A stretch of DNA of 24,606 nt from Nemertoderma westbladi (GCA_032718475.1 JAUCBJ010000588.1:1-24606), one strand, 5' to 3'; shown: positions 1 through 10,000, numbered from the stretch's first letter. Program-made: numbers and translations. The notes: generated by a model from the letters alone, not told the origin.

Positions 1-385
1 TTGTAAAATTTAGTTTATTCGGTTTCTTGTTGAAACTTCGTTTTGATAAATCCTTTTGTAAAACTGTAAATATACTGCAATTTCCTGACATGTTTTCTTT
101 TGGTCCGACTTCGGGACAGCCGAACACCAGGGAGATGGCAGCCTAGACCGTTAGGCCGTAAGCAACGCAGGGAAGGGATGTCCACAACACGCTAGCGCCC
201 ACATTGGATCGACCGCGCACCCCCTTTGCCCCTTCGAAATGCTCAACTTGCCATGCAGCGCCCGCTTTGTGAGAAAGGTAAGACTTTGTTCGACGCCCTT
301 GCCCGCCGTAAGACCTATAGATCAGGGTAAGCGTGACACCGCACTGGACGCCGCAAATTTAGGATCAAATAATTATATCCAGACA

Positions 386-399
386 CCCCCCCCCCCCCC
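386..399 (+). repeat. poly(C) tract, 14 nt
   Basis: An uninterrupted run of 14 C. It is the first of three C homopolymers in the first 1.9 kb. Confidence 0.95.
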
Positions 400-573
400 T
401 TCTTGTCAGTCCTACGAACCCCTGGGTTAACCTGTACTTCCTGCAGGTGCGAACTATTGCCATTCGTCAGTACGCGAGTACATATTAGGTACGGACAGCA
501 TATGTTCCATAATTTAGTGATTCGTAGCACTAACTGTTTGGTACCGGTTCGCTTTGTAGAACGTACATTAGTA

Positions 574-601
574 CCCCCCCCCCCCCCCCCCCCCCCCCCC
601 C
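574..601 (+). repeat. poly(C) tract, 28 nt
   Basis: An uninterrupted run of 28 C, preceded by GTA. Long pure C runs are unusual in animal DNA; the complementary strand is a 28-nt G run. The length may be inexact because sequencers miscount long homopolymers. Confidence 0.95.
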
Positions 602-1206
602 TGTCTGGAGTTAGAGATTTGATCAGGCAAGGAGCATTTCTGCTACCGGCACACTGCTTGGCCTAGGGAGGTTTATTAATATCCTACCGCGCCTTGCCAC
701 GTACTGATAGGTATTGCTGCTAACTACCGCAGCAACAAAGTTCTAGAATTAAATTAGTATACCAGATCAGCTAACGTACGGTAGCGATTAACCCCTATTC
801 TTATCTTACAACCAGAATCTGGTATTAGTGCCGATCACGGGTGTAGTTACTAACACTGTGGTTGCCCATTGGGTTGTGGATAGGAAGGAGAGAGCTTTGA
901 CGTCATTCGTGAGTATAAAGTTCTACAAACGCGACTAGTTTATTTTAGTAGCTAGCGCACGGTATCATTTTAGTCAGAAAATCACTAAAACCTAGTAAAA
1001 GGAATTACTCGAAATTGTTTTATTTGTAACACACCCACACACACACGCCCTAAAACATATCGCCCTTAAAGTTCTACTAGCTATAGCGTACTATACATTA
1101 CGTTAGGTGGAAATTATCTGTATTTGTAAAATTAGGATCTGATTTAGTTGCGGCGATAAGGAGTATTTCACTTTCGTTATTAAACTGTTGTTTGTCTGGA
1201 CAACGG

Positions 1207-1299
1207 TATTGTTACATTTAGGCCTGACCTTTTAGACTGATTTCGTACAGGGGGATCAGTTATTGTTACATTTAGGCACGACCCCTTTTCGACTGATTT
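1207..1299 (+). repeat. imperfect direct repeat, two copies 54 bp apart
   Basis: Two copies of a ~38-bp segment start at 1207 and 1261. The first 17 bases (TATTGTTACATTTAGGC) are identical and the remainder diverges slightly. A related phrase, TTTAGGACTGTCAGTG, follows at ~1297 and recurs at ~1386. These look like local duplications inside non-coding DNA. Confidence 0.7.
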
Positions 1300-1833
1300 A
1301 GGACTGTCAGTGTTGTTACGCTAGGTCTGTTAACCCACTAGCTCGTATATAAACCATATAAATCACACCGCGGCAAGTTACTGTATTTAGGACTGTCAGT
1401 GATAGTTAGGATTCGCTGCGCGGGGATTGTTTTCCCGTGAGTTTGGTCTGTTACTGTAACTGTACATCTGCCTCACCGGTTAGAGGACAGGTATCCTTCT
1501 GTCTAGTACGTAGGCATTAGACCCGCTCACGTACATAGAATAGATACAAGGCTCTGTTCCTCGCCAGTAGTCGTTTGTGTACTATATCTGTTTGTTTAGA
1601 TATCCTGGACTGGGATTTGTTGTCAGATACTGTACAAGCCCGTATACATTACTAGAGTCTCATAGTAAGATACATCGTTACTAGGATCTGGTAAGCGGTA
1701 TACTACTGGACCCTTACAATTATGCATAAGTCAGGTCCAGGATTTTGTGTTCATTTATTGCCGCCACCCTCATTATCATCTCGAATATGAATGTCACATA
1801 CTTGATCTAGTCTTTGACGTTTGCTATTGGATA

Positions 1834-1859
1834 CCCCCCCCCCCCCCCCCCCCCCCCCC
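1834..1859 (+). repeat. poly(C) tract, 26 nt
   Basis: An uninterrupted run of 26 C, preceded by GGATA. Like the run at 574 it follows a TA dinucleotide within a few bases. Confidence 0.95.
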
Positions 1860-1948
1860 ACCATCCCTTTCAGTGAAACCTGCCTCTGCATTGATGTCTA
1901 TATATTCTTAACCTTCCAACACATGTTAATATTCTTCATTGGCGAACA

Positions 1949-2230
1949 TTGGCAACTATCAGAATCGTATCTAGAGATTTAGAAAGTTTTATATGCCAAT
2001 TATATCTCAGGTGGTCAGATATTAATGACGTGAACGTGCTTCAGTATCGTCTTTTAATCTCAAAAAGTGGAGAAATCGAGTCAACCTTTGCTGCCCCTTG
2101 TAAGTATAGTTTATACACCTACTGTATATATCCAAAGCCAACTACCAAGCGTATATTTGGAAAAAAGTTTAGTATCCATCATCAATGTACCTTCTCCCAT
2201 TATACTGTAGGTCTGTCTGTTAGATGAGCA
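1949..2230 (+). pseudogene. frameshifted fragment of an uncharacterised invertebrate repeat-associated domain
   Basis: The frame from 1949 encodes a 92-residue peptide with a YRLLxSKSGExES..PPCK-like core (about residues 33-51). Around 2120-2135 the similarity appears to move to another forward frame, where KANYQAYIWKK can be read before a stop. From memory, the order YRLF-SK-GE-ES-LPPCK...RANYQA-IW is a recurrent motif in many uncharacterised, often transposon-associated proteins of marine invertebrates; I cannot name the family. The frame change and the early stop mean this is a decayed fragment, not a working gene. The start codon is arbitrary. Confidence 0.4.
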
Positions 2231-3290
2231 GGATATGATAATACCTGATTGGATGCTTGTGCTTCAAGAATGTGCTTCAATTTAGTATGAATATACTAAA
2301 ATAACTAACCTCTCTTTTGTGGTAGGTGTCAAGTCATTTAAGTTTGTGTCATATCAATCATATCAATCATCTTCAATTGCATCTGTAGTGGTAGTCATGG
2401 TAACCTGTGAAGGAGTGTTGTCTGAAATGCCATTTAGATGTCACTTGTCATTTTAAAGTGATTTGTCGACACATCTTGATTGTTTTTTATTGACATAAAT
2501 ATTTGTTAAAGTCATTATTTTGAAACAGAGTGGAATGAGATTAAATTGATGAAAAATACAAATATTTCAAACTTGGGTATATCTTTGGAATCATATATCA
2601 CCGTTATAACAAAACAAGTTTAGCTCTCAGTATACCAACATTTTCCAAAACTAATATTCAATAAAATGCGGTAATTTGTTTTTAAAATAATGGTATTGTT
2701 CTAGAATGGTAGCTATTTTTCTAAAACATGTCAGTTTTCATTTAGCAACATTCCCATGGTAACAATAATTATATTCCAGAATTTTATGTCACATTTAGAA
2801 TTGTTAGACCAGTAGCTATCTTTTTCAAAAGATGCGATGAATTTATATTGAGTTATTAGAATACTACAGCATGTTTGTTGTTTTACCATTTCCATGACAA
2901 CCGGTTATAACACCAAGTCAGCTACCGATTCAGATTTGTTATCATATCAAAATCAATGGCCAGAAGCTAGGTTCCGGGTGGTTACCAAAAAGTATCCCCT
3001 ATGTTGGCTGGCCCATGGACTACTTAGAAAGAGTGCAGTAGGTAGAGTAGAATTAACAGACAAGATAAAATGAATGTACTGCTGCTAGTTATGTAACTGC
3101 CACCCCCCTCTCCAAACCCTCCCCAACGATGCAAACAGGTAAGTCAATTTAATTTGATTTGATTTAGGCTTTGTAGATGCTACCAAAATAAAGAAGTCTA
3201 TGATGAAAAAAAAATAATAATAATAATTAAAGAAAATATAAATGTTAATCATTGTATGATATAGATTATCTGTTTACAAGAACGGGAGTT
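2231..3290. other. AT-rich spacer without recognisable genes
   Basis: I find no coding or RNA gene. The stretch is AT-rich and ends in A-rich and (TAA)-rich sequence at ~3205-3240. Three short sites at ~2395, ~2753 and ~2890 resemble X-box half-sites (GTTRCCAT type). They are noted as a weak observation only. Confidence 0.5.
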
Positions 3291-3700
3291 TCATTTTTGA
3301 AAAGTATCTCCTTGCATTGTCATTTGAAAGAACCGACACTTTTTATGGTTTGTAAATTTATGGGAAGACTGTTCCAGAGGACAGATCCTCTGTATGAAAT
3401 GGAGGCTTGGCCAACCACTAAATATATTTTCGTCCAATGAAATAATTGTTCGCTGTTGTTGAACGAGTACAGTACTTGTGTACATTTCTCCCAAGGGATT
3501 TCCATTTCCATTTCGCCCATTTCACATCGCCCATTTCACATCTTACCCCCATGGGCTCGAAATTAATTACCCTCATCTGCGAATTACATCGGGCTAAGTT
3601 AATATTCTCATACTTCACACACAATGGATCTGTATTCGTTTGCACCGTGGAGAAATCGATACCAAAGAAGATATGTTCGGATTCTGATGTTACGGCCTTC
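3291..3700 (-). pseudogene. C-terminal tail of a non-LTR retrotransposon reverse transcriptase
   Basis: On the minus strand, 3320-3520 encodes a peptide with YRGSVLWNSLPINLQ followed by S-V-G-SFK. This is the usual ending of CR1/jockey-type reverse-transcriptase polyproteins (a 'G..LWN.LP..I.....S...FK' block). A second minus frame (3418-3702) ends with an NVHKYCTRSTTANNY-like segment, which in such proteins precedes that block as 'H.YNTR'. The change of frame at ~3420-3440 marks an indel. Only the last ~70-130 residues of the parent protein are present, so this is a dead fragment. Sequence 3500-3600 contains short CATTTCRCCC direct repeats. Confidence 0.6.
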
Positions 3701-3709
3701 ATTTTCTAA

Positions 3710-4186
3710 CAGAACATTATTTGATTCAATTAATTGCTCCATTGCCATATCGATTAGTTGCATTCCTACCCAAATGTGCATGTGCATCAGCTCTCACTAA
3801 ATCAATTTATTTACTTCAATATTTTGTTTAATATTTTTGTTTGATCATTTTTCATTATTGCTTTACGGCCTCTGAATGCCATCACTTGCCTCCATGAGAA
3901 TGTGCTGTTTCTTACCCATAAATCATAAATGTTAATTTGTGTAAATTTAATGCCTCACTTCGTGTTGTCTGAGACTGTGTCACCAGTACATTTCATTAAC
4001 TGACTTCCGACGCCCTGGAGTGATCATTTATTTAATGCTAATTAACTGACCATGGGGTAATATTGAATTCAATCGATTAACTAATATATCAACAATTCAA
4101 TCATAACCTCTTTTGTACGATTGACTGATATATTTAGATTAGTCTTATAATAGATATATATATTTTTGTTTTGATCATCTCAAAGT
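3710..4186. other. AT-rich spacer, nothing recognised
   Basis: No open frame of note, no RNA gene and no structured repeat was found in this stretch between two transposon-derived fragments. Confidence 0.5.
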
Positions 4187-5348
4187 ATGTCCCAGGGTAG
4201 ACAACAATGTTGTTCATGTGCTCCTGGTGGAACATGCAAAAACTGTCGTTGTTGAAGAATGGGACATTATGCACCAATTGTAACCCATATTCAATCGGGA
4301 GGTGCAAGGGACAAGGACAGTATCCAGTAGATCGGTATCCAACCCGAATGTTAGCTGCTGTGGTTGTAAAGGAAAGACTGGCTGTTGTTCATGGTGCGTT
4401 TGTGTCCGATCTGGGTGAGAATGTTACAATTGCACCCCTTCGAAATATGGGAATGGTAGGATGGGACAGAGTTCCACAATACTGTGCCTCTCAACCTTTG
4501 CCAACCCAAGATAAGGCGGATGTATCAGTGACTGGCTCTTACTCACAACCAGCTGAAGCTCATGTTACATCAACCGATGAGGATACTTTTGTCGATGCCG
4601 ACAAAACCTTATGTAATAATCCCCCAGGAAGCATATATGAGGCAGGTTCAGTTGGTTTCTTATCCGGAAATCAAGATGAAAGTTTGTCTATCCCAATGGG
4701 TCCAACAGTCAGTTTGCGAAGTCCCAGACACTGGATTAATGATCCCAGATACTGGCTGGATCATCCCAAATCCAGTAATAAGGGATGCCATCCCTTCAAC
4801 AAGTACTGCTTCTCCAGCTAAGGTGGCTTCCTCTGACTGCTCTGGTTGCCGACCTGGCCCACCCAGGCATACCAGCACTTGGTTCATCAGCCAACGATAG
4901 TCATGCTACTGGGCCAGTGGCCCTGCAACCAGTGCCCCCAGTAGTTGAGCCTGGTATCCAGGAGAACCAACCTGTCAGTTTAACAGATCCTTCTGCTCCA
5001 GCTGCTACACGGGCAACCCCAGATTATGGTCAAATATCAGAGACCATTTTGCCGCCATCACTTCCTCCTTTCCAACCCCAATGTCTCTCATTTTCATGGG
5101 AAGGCATCCGTGCCGTGGTGAGGTTTTCATCTTTCTTTAAATCTTTAATGAAAAATGTCAAATGGGACAAACAGTTAGCAAACTGTTCCACTGTAAATGA
5201 ATTTTTCCAGTCTTTCAATAGCATTGTGAAAATGGTAGTAGTTTGTTCGTTCCCTTCAAGAAATTTGGACCTCGCAATAAGAAAATCTATCCTAGCTCTA
5301 TCTCCGTCTTACAGCGTGCCAAAAAGCACAGCATGCGCCTCATATTAA
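4187..5348 (+). pseudogene. cysteine-rich, frameshifted ORF of probable transposable-element origin
   Basis: An ATG at 4187 opens a frame with closely spaced cysteines (CCSC...C..C.C) that hits TGA at 4253. The next frame (4207-4821) continues the pattern with LCTNCNPYSIGRC, consistent with a one-base loss near 4250. Together they give a compact metallothionein/CXC-like cysteine cluster of about 45 residues, which I recall at the N-terminus of uncharacterised transposon ORFs of marine invertebrates. A Ser/Thr/Pro-rich stretch with a short internal duplication (~4725-4785) follows. The reading then passes into a third frame (4785-5348), Pro-rich first, then a more structured ~100 residues starting at SFSWEG. 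No reverse transcriptase or integrase follows. A host gene with introns is possible but less likely. Confidence 0.45.
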
Positions 5349-5667
5349 ATGTATTAATATTATATAGCAGAACTGCCTGATACTCAATTGTAGTGAATAT
5401 CTACTTTTCTTACTCCTATTGCACTGATATTAGTATCATTCGAACCGCAAAGGTCGATTTAGTGGGTGCTGACATCATCAAAACAACGCTAGAGTTATTA
5501 CTTCTCGAGATATCGGTCAAAATGTGAGCACTGACTTAACTTAAATTACACGTGTGTGTTTTTAGCTGGTTTTTGGTGTGGTTAGTTTGATTAACATGTG
5601 TCCTGCACGGGTTAGTGTAGCTGATGATCCAAATCCCGGCGAAGCAAAGCAAAAAAAAATGTATGTA
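5349..5667. other. spacer, nothing recognised
   Basis: No coding frame or RNA gene was found. A short A run (5651-5659) lies just outside the left arm of the fold-back element. Confidence 0.5.
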
Positions 5668-6139
5668 TCATTGCCATTCTTCACATTAGTCGTAATTTTT
5701 TCACATCAATAGAAAGCTTGCGTTGAAAGGATTCCAAATATGTAACAATGTCTGAATTTCGTTGAGAAACAGCTGAGAAATAGGCATTCAAAGATTGCAA
5801 GAATTATTGTTCGCTGCAGGCCATTTATTCTATTTAATAAAAATACACAATATTCTGGAACAATTTGTTTACCTATGATTAGCTAGGTAATATAGATATT
5901 GTATAGGCATACCGCTGTTGCCTACCAACTCACAAAATAAATAACACATTCTAGAATTTTGTGTATTTTTTAAATAGAATAAATGGCCTGCAGTGAACAA
6001 TAATTCTTGAAATCTTTGAATGCCTATTTCTCAGCTGTTTCTCAGCGAAATTCAGACATTGTTACATATTTGGAATCCTTGCAACGCAAGCTTTCTATTG
6101 ATGTGAAAAATTACGACTAAAGTGAAGAATGGCAACGAC
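5668..6139. mobile_element. fold-back element with long inverted arms
   Basis: The left arm (5668 to ~5862) and the right arm (~5945-6139) are inverted copies of each other. They carry about ten mismatches or short indels over ~195 bp, which I estimate by eye at about 94-95% identity. The loop is ~80 bp and unrelated. A transcript or single strand would form a long hairpin. The outer ends are near ATTGCCATTCTTCAC on the left and its complement on the right. I see no clear target duplication and no coding capacity. It is best described as a fold-back or MITE-like element of unknown family; a local inverted duplication is the alternative. Confidence 0.88.
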
Positions 6140-6299
6140 ACAGAGGGTGCGATTTCGCAAAAGAGACTTTTTTAAAACGCTTATAAATAAAATTTACAGG
6201 CGAAATCGAAAATTCCGGCTTCATGTTAACAACCACGGTGAGTTGAACTAGTTGTGTTTCAAATTTCAAGCAATATGATAAAGATTTGTAGAAAAATCT

Positions 6300-6312
6300 G
6301 GGGGGGGGGGGG
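6300..6312 (+). repeat. poly(G) tract, 13 nt
   Basis: An uninterrupted run of 13 G, equal to poly(C) on the minus strand. It recalls the C runs near the left end of the window. Confidence 0.95.
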
Positions 6313-6355
6313 TCCGTATCATCAGAAAATGATACTATATTACGGGTCATGGTGT

Positions 6356-6480
6356 ATAATATATATATAATAATAATTATTATTATTATTATTCTTATTA
6401 TTTTTATTGCTTGATTTTGGTCTGTCTATTATTTTCGTTCTACACTAGACTATATAATAATTATATATATATTCAGGGTA
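6356..6480. repeat. AT-rich simple repeats (TA, TAA/TTA)
   Basis: Runs of TA and ATT/TAA trinucleotides at 6356-6415 and again at ~6450-6472, separated by unique sequence. The two AT clusters are partly complementary to each other. Confidence 0.85.
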
Positions 6481-6756
6481 CGATATATTATACTAATATG
6501 CACTAATATGCTCCAGCACTCAAAAAGGCGTACTGCTGCTATAGTGAATGCATTGAACCAAATACAATAAGTCCCCGAATTTTATGCACATCCGCGGGTT
6601 TGCAGAAAAACTGTAATAATAGCCTTAAAATTTGAGAAATGTAATAAATGTTTTCGATATCATAATAAATATCAACCTAAAGGCACACTGACAAAATATG
6701 GAGGGGAGCAAAGTTATCCAGACCTGCTAAAACTAGCATCGAAATATAGGCCCTAC
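6481..6756. other. spacer, nothing recognised
   Basis: AT-rich DNA with no coding or structural signal that I can support. It ends at the tail of the RTE copy. Confidence 0.5.
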
Positions 6757-7285
6757 TATATACTACTAGGATCGGCATGCTGCATTGCAGCTGCATTTTT
6801 AAGAATGCTGTGCCGGCTTATCGACAAAATTGCACCGCCACAACTCCCTATCACCCATGACATTGGCTAGATCATCTGCATCTTTAAGGCCAGTGTCCTT
6901 TAAGATGCGTCTCAAGAAAGTCATGGGCTGTCCACCATGCTTATTCACTCTATGAGGCTGCCAAAGTACAAGATTATGCACTGGCTGGTCCTCACGGCGA
7001 AAGCAATGTCCTGCAAAGCGGAGGCGATTTTGTTCTAGTGTCAAGCTTGGGGGAACCAATGGGACACCTCCAATGTTATATAGTGTCTGGTTGGAGATGT
7101 GTGCATTGTACTTGACACAATGAACCAGGCGTAACATTCTTGTAAATGTGCCATCCAGAGATTTGGTGTCCTCAGCAGTTAGAGCCCAGCATGGACTCCC
7201 ATAGAGGAGTACTGGAACTACTGCTGCTCTAAATAATCGGACCTTAAGTTTCCGATTAATTCTCGGTGACTTCCAAATCCTGGAA
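6757..7285 (-). mobile_element. 5'-truncated RTE-type retrotransposon copy (3' end only)
   Basis: This ~529-bp segment matches 12055-12590 almost base for base; I counted roughly 17-20 differences. It encodes the C-terminal part of the same reverse-transcriptase protein on the minus strand. An open frame ends at 6799, includes 6799-7137, and stays open upstream to the break at ~7285. Similarity ends abruptly at 7285, the pattern left by incomplete target-primed reverse transcription. The 3' end, at the left side here, finishes in a short TAG-repeat tail. Catalytic domains are absent, so it is non-functional. Confidence 0.9.
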
Positions 7286-7355
7286 TAACCAATAACGGAA
7301 GTTCAATGGCAGTGAATTTAGTAATATTATTGATGACCCCTCTGTCAAATTGTAA

Positions 7356-7551
7356 GGCCGCATTTCACATTACCGAGTCCAAGACTAAGTAAAAAGACAA
7401 AATGTAAAACACATCACATGAAATTTAATTTTTCCTAGAATGCCCCTATGTATTATATTAGGCATATATAATGTATTATTATTTATTATTGCTAGCTAGC
7501 TATATTTATTTTTTTTTCTTTTGACTTTGACTCGGGAGTGTGAACGCGGCC
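7356..7551. mobile_element. MITE, 196 bp, TAA target duplication (PIF/Harbinger-like)
   Basis: The element starts GGCCGCATTTCACA and its right end, read in reverse complement, starts GGCCGCGTTCACAC. The terminal inverted repeats can be followed for ~40-45 bp (through CCGAGTC.AAG), with mismatches. TAA directly flanks both ends (7353-7355 and 7552-7554). Three-base TWA duplications are typical of the PIF/Harbinger superfamily, so a non-autonomous Harbinger-type element is the likeliest call. The ~110-bp interior is AT-rich, with no coding capacity. Confidence 0.8.
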
Positions 7552-7639
7552 TAAACCGGTAAAATTCATGGTTTTCCAGTCAAAGAATTGTTTCCATAGT
7601 TTCAATTTTACATTATTTATTGATTTCTAATTTTTAATT

Positions 7640-7711
7640 TGCTTTGGGGCCCCAAAAAGTCGGGGGCCCCTAGGCTATAGCCTAGCTAGACTAGGCCATA
7701 ATCCAGCCCTG
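7640..7711. mobile_element. possible terminus of a hAT-type DNA transposon
   Basis: The segment has GGGGCCCC and GGGGGCCCC blocks followed by TAATCCAGCCCTG at 7699-7711. Read in reverse it begins CAGGGCTGGATTA, which resembles the CAGGG(C/T)(C/T)GGATT termini and GGGGCCCC subtermini of many hAT elements. The opposite end and the expected 8-bp duplication were not found, so this may be a solo end or a chance likeness. Confidence 0.35.
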
Positions 7712-7759
7712 GGCTGCTGGCAACATCTTTAGTGATATTAATCCTGATGATAACTTGAA

Positions 7760-8597
7760 TTGCAATTTGATTCTAGGGGATTACTTTAATGAAACAACAT
7801 TTGATAACCAATTCTACGGAAATAACAGCAGATCGAATTTGTCATTAATGCGTTTAAATTGCAGGAGCTTAATCGCAAATATATGTGCAATTACAAATTT
7901 TTTGTAATCTATGAATGCCAAATTCGACATTCTGTCTTTTTCGGAAACGTTTTTAACTAAAGATAGTGTATTAAATGAAGTTGCCATTCGTTTATTTAAG
8001 GAACTTTATTGTGATTTTCGAAAATGGTGTACAAGAGACTAGCCAGAGGAGGCACGGCTATTTATGTGCGCTCCCACTTAGAAACATCAATACGACCTGA
8101 CCTCCGTTTCAACGGCCCTAAAAATTGCTGGATAGAAGTGGTGAGGCCTCACACTAATAAGCCATTATTAATTGGCTGTATTTATCGCTCATTCGATCTC
8201 ATTACTCCTCATGAGAACACATTTACTTGTGAGAAAGGTGGAAGCTTGATAGACTTTCTAATAGCCTCAGAAAAAATATCGAGTAATTGTGTTGAAATTT
8301 TCATTGATAAAAACTTTGAACTATTTGCTGGAACTCCAAATAGAGGACATTACCCCGTATATTAAGTGTATAAAGACTTAAAGTGACGGGAGAATGACAA
8401 TGATAAAAAATATATATATGAATTAATTGTCTCTCTGTCCGAGTTCGCTCGACTTAGGAGTATATGAATTAAAAGATACAGATTGGGCTTTCTGGTCACA
8501 TTCATTAGAAAATATATTGAAAGAAACCAATGATACATGGACACTCCTTGAGGACCCTGCAGAACTATGGGAGTTTTTGTTGGGAGCTACTGTATAA
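7760..8597 (+). pseudogene. EEP endonuclease and linker relic of a non-LTR retrotransposon (element C)
   Basis: A first frame from ~7830 reads LMRLNCRSL...I..FL, a stop, then MNAKFDILSFSETFL, the N-terminal blocks of the exonuclease-endonuclease-phosphatase domain of jockey/CR1-type elements. The frame then shifts and 8024-8365 reads RGGTAIYVRS...W-E-V...IGCIYRS, followed by TFTCEKGGSLIDFLIAS. The segment that should carry the catalytic GDFN block between these two is missing, an internal deletion. A further stretch (~8450-8597) reads as linker (DTDWAFWSHSLENIL...). It ends where the 3' tail of element A begins. Dead copy; the exact family is unsure. Confidence 0.6.
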
Positions 8598-8600
8598 ATC

Positions 8601-9997
8601 TATTATTATTATTATTATTATCTTTATTCCAGGCTTAATATAGCAGCCCATAAAAGTACCGGTAAATTTATATATCGAGTAAAGAAAGCACAGTGTCAAA
8701 TAAAGTTAGCAATAAAAAAGGATCGGTTATTAAAAGATTAAAGATTTACGTTAGAAAAAAGGGGCCCCGAGCAGGACAAAGAACAATAATATATAAAAAT
8801 AGTATAATAAGTAAATAATTATGTAAGATGGAATATAAGAGTTATAAACATTAAACAAAAAGAAAAGAAGAACAAAAGGACGTACGGCATTACAATATTA
8901 CGTTTGTGGCACAACATTAGATTGGGCACCAATGATACGGCTCGTGGTACATGTTACCAAGCCAACTGTTTGTAAAATTCGGTTTTCAGATGATCTCATG
9001 CGATGCAACTGGGACTCCAACGCACTGTGGCGGATATGAACCAGTTTTGGAAGATTTAGAGCTCCACACATATACGACACACTACTGTCGTACGAAAATC
9101 CAAATAACTTTCTAATTATATTGTTGTAACCCGTAATCGATTATACCTTGTAAGAGAATAATTTTGCCTTGCCCATAAAGAAATACAGTATATCTGGGTG
9201 CAGAAAGAACGGAACAGTTTTATTTTAACAGTTTTCGAACAGAAACTAAACTTACGAATGAGGAAGTTACCTCTCTTATATAAACTGGACAGCTGATTGA
9301 GTATGTCGTAACTATCGTCCGTGGAACAGTGAAATATGTGGCCTAAATATTTACACTTACTTACAATTTCAATAGGTTTACCGTTAATGCTGAACATACT
9401 TACCAAGCTTGATTTACATGATTTAGGTACGAAGTACATGTATTTGGATTTTTTGATATTGACTTCACTGGAATGTCTATTAGCGTAATCTACAAATGTA
9501 TCTGTAAGTTTATGGAGACCTGCTGTGGAGTTAGACATTAAAGAAAGATCATCCTCGTATAAAAGATGGTTAATCCTATGATTATTTAATTGACATCCTA
9601 CGTTTGTCAGTAAGTTTCTTGCTTAAGTCGTCAATATATACTGCATAGAAATAGTAACCCGATAATATTCCGCCTTGCTTTGTTCCTTTGAAAGCAAACG
9701 TATACAGGGCTGTCATTTTCTAAGTAAAACTGTAATATTTCCTTTAAAGCATAAATACATAACTCAGTGCCTAATTTTCCTTTGAAGCCGAATTGTGAGT
9801 CAGTAGTGTTGAGTTTACCACCAAAACGTTCAAGGTATATTAGTTCTAGAATTTTACCACTTATAGTTGCCAGCGCAATTACCTCTGTAATTATCAAATA
9901 TGGTGATATCTTCGTTATTATCCTTCACAATGGGTAGAATGTTACAACGCATGAGATCGTCACACATATAACCATGGACATTAAAAGAACTAAAGGT
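8601..9997 (-). pseudogene. element A, 3' segment: decayed reverse transcriptase, C-terminal region and 3' UTR (CR1/L2-like)
   Basis: On the minus strand, from the right: M-R-C-N-I-L-P-I-V-K.....NYRG (~9905-9985), then IALATISGKILEL...QFGFKGKLGTELCIYALKE (frame 9631-9897), which are reverse-transcriptase finger motifs. After SPVYVCF the sequence jumps to GTKQGGILSG, so the palm block with the first catalytic Asp is deleted. A frameshift follows, then the active-site box reads YEDD instead of YADD (~9555-9570). Frame 9116-9538 holds KYLGHIF and the thumb; 8898-9110 gives the C-terminus. The 3' UTR ends with AATAAA (8623-8628, minus) and a (TAA)n tail at 8601-8622. The copy is inactive. Confidence 0.8.
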
Positions 9998-10000
9998 TAA
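9997..10000. repeat. TTAA target duplication (left)
   Basis: TTAA immediately precedes the CCCTATTA terminus of the inserted element. The same TTAA follows its other end at 11556-11559. Confidence 0.9.

Larger units (their letters stand above)
1..1860. other. non-coding region with CpG-richer head and poly(C) tracts
   Basis: No convincing protein is encoded here; the short open frames run through homopolymers. Bases ~100-300 are visibly richer in G+C and CpG than the AT-rich DNA that follows, and a strong match to a eukaryotic splice donor (AAG|GTAAGA) lies at 277/278. This could be the first, untranslated exon of a gene or the leader or LTR of a retroelement. I see no acceptor or partner exon. 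From ~660 to 1800 the sequence is non-coding with short imperfect repeats. Confidence 0.35.

Noticed and set aside
239-666. Small open frames across the poly(C) tracts
   Set aside because: They owe their proline or glycine runs to the homopolymers and show no protein-like features.
5600-5640. tRNA-derived SINE promoter (GATCCAAATCC as B box)
   Set aside because: The B-box match is imperfect and no A box lies at a proper distance.
6117-6350. Minus-strand 77-residue frame
   Set aside because: It begins in the poly(G) tract flank and ends in the fold-back arm; no recognisable motif.
7640-7720. Full hAT element with 8-bp duplication
   Set aside because: Only one end-like sequence was found; GGCTGCTG after it has no matching copy upstream, so only a possible terminus is listed.
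8645-8760. Plus-strand reading resembling a linker (HKSTGKFIYRVKKAQ...)
   Set aside because: The segment sits inside what looks like the 3' UTR of minus-strand element A, between its stop and its AATAAA/(TAA)n tail. The likeness is to low-complexity Lys/Arg-rich linker only.
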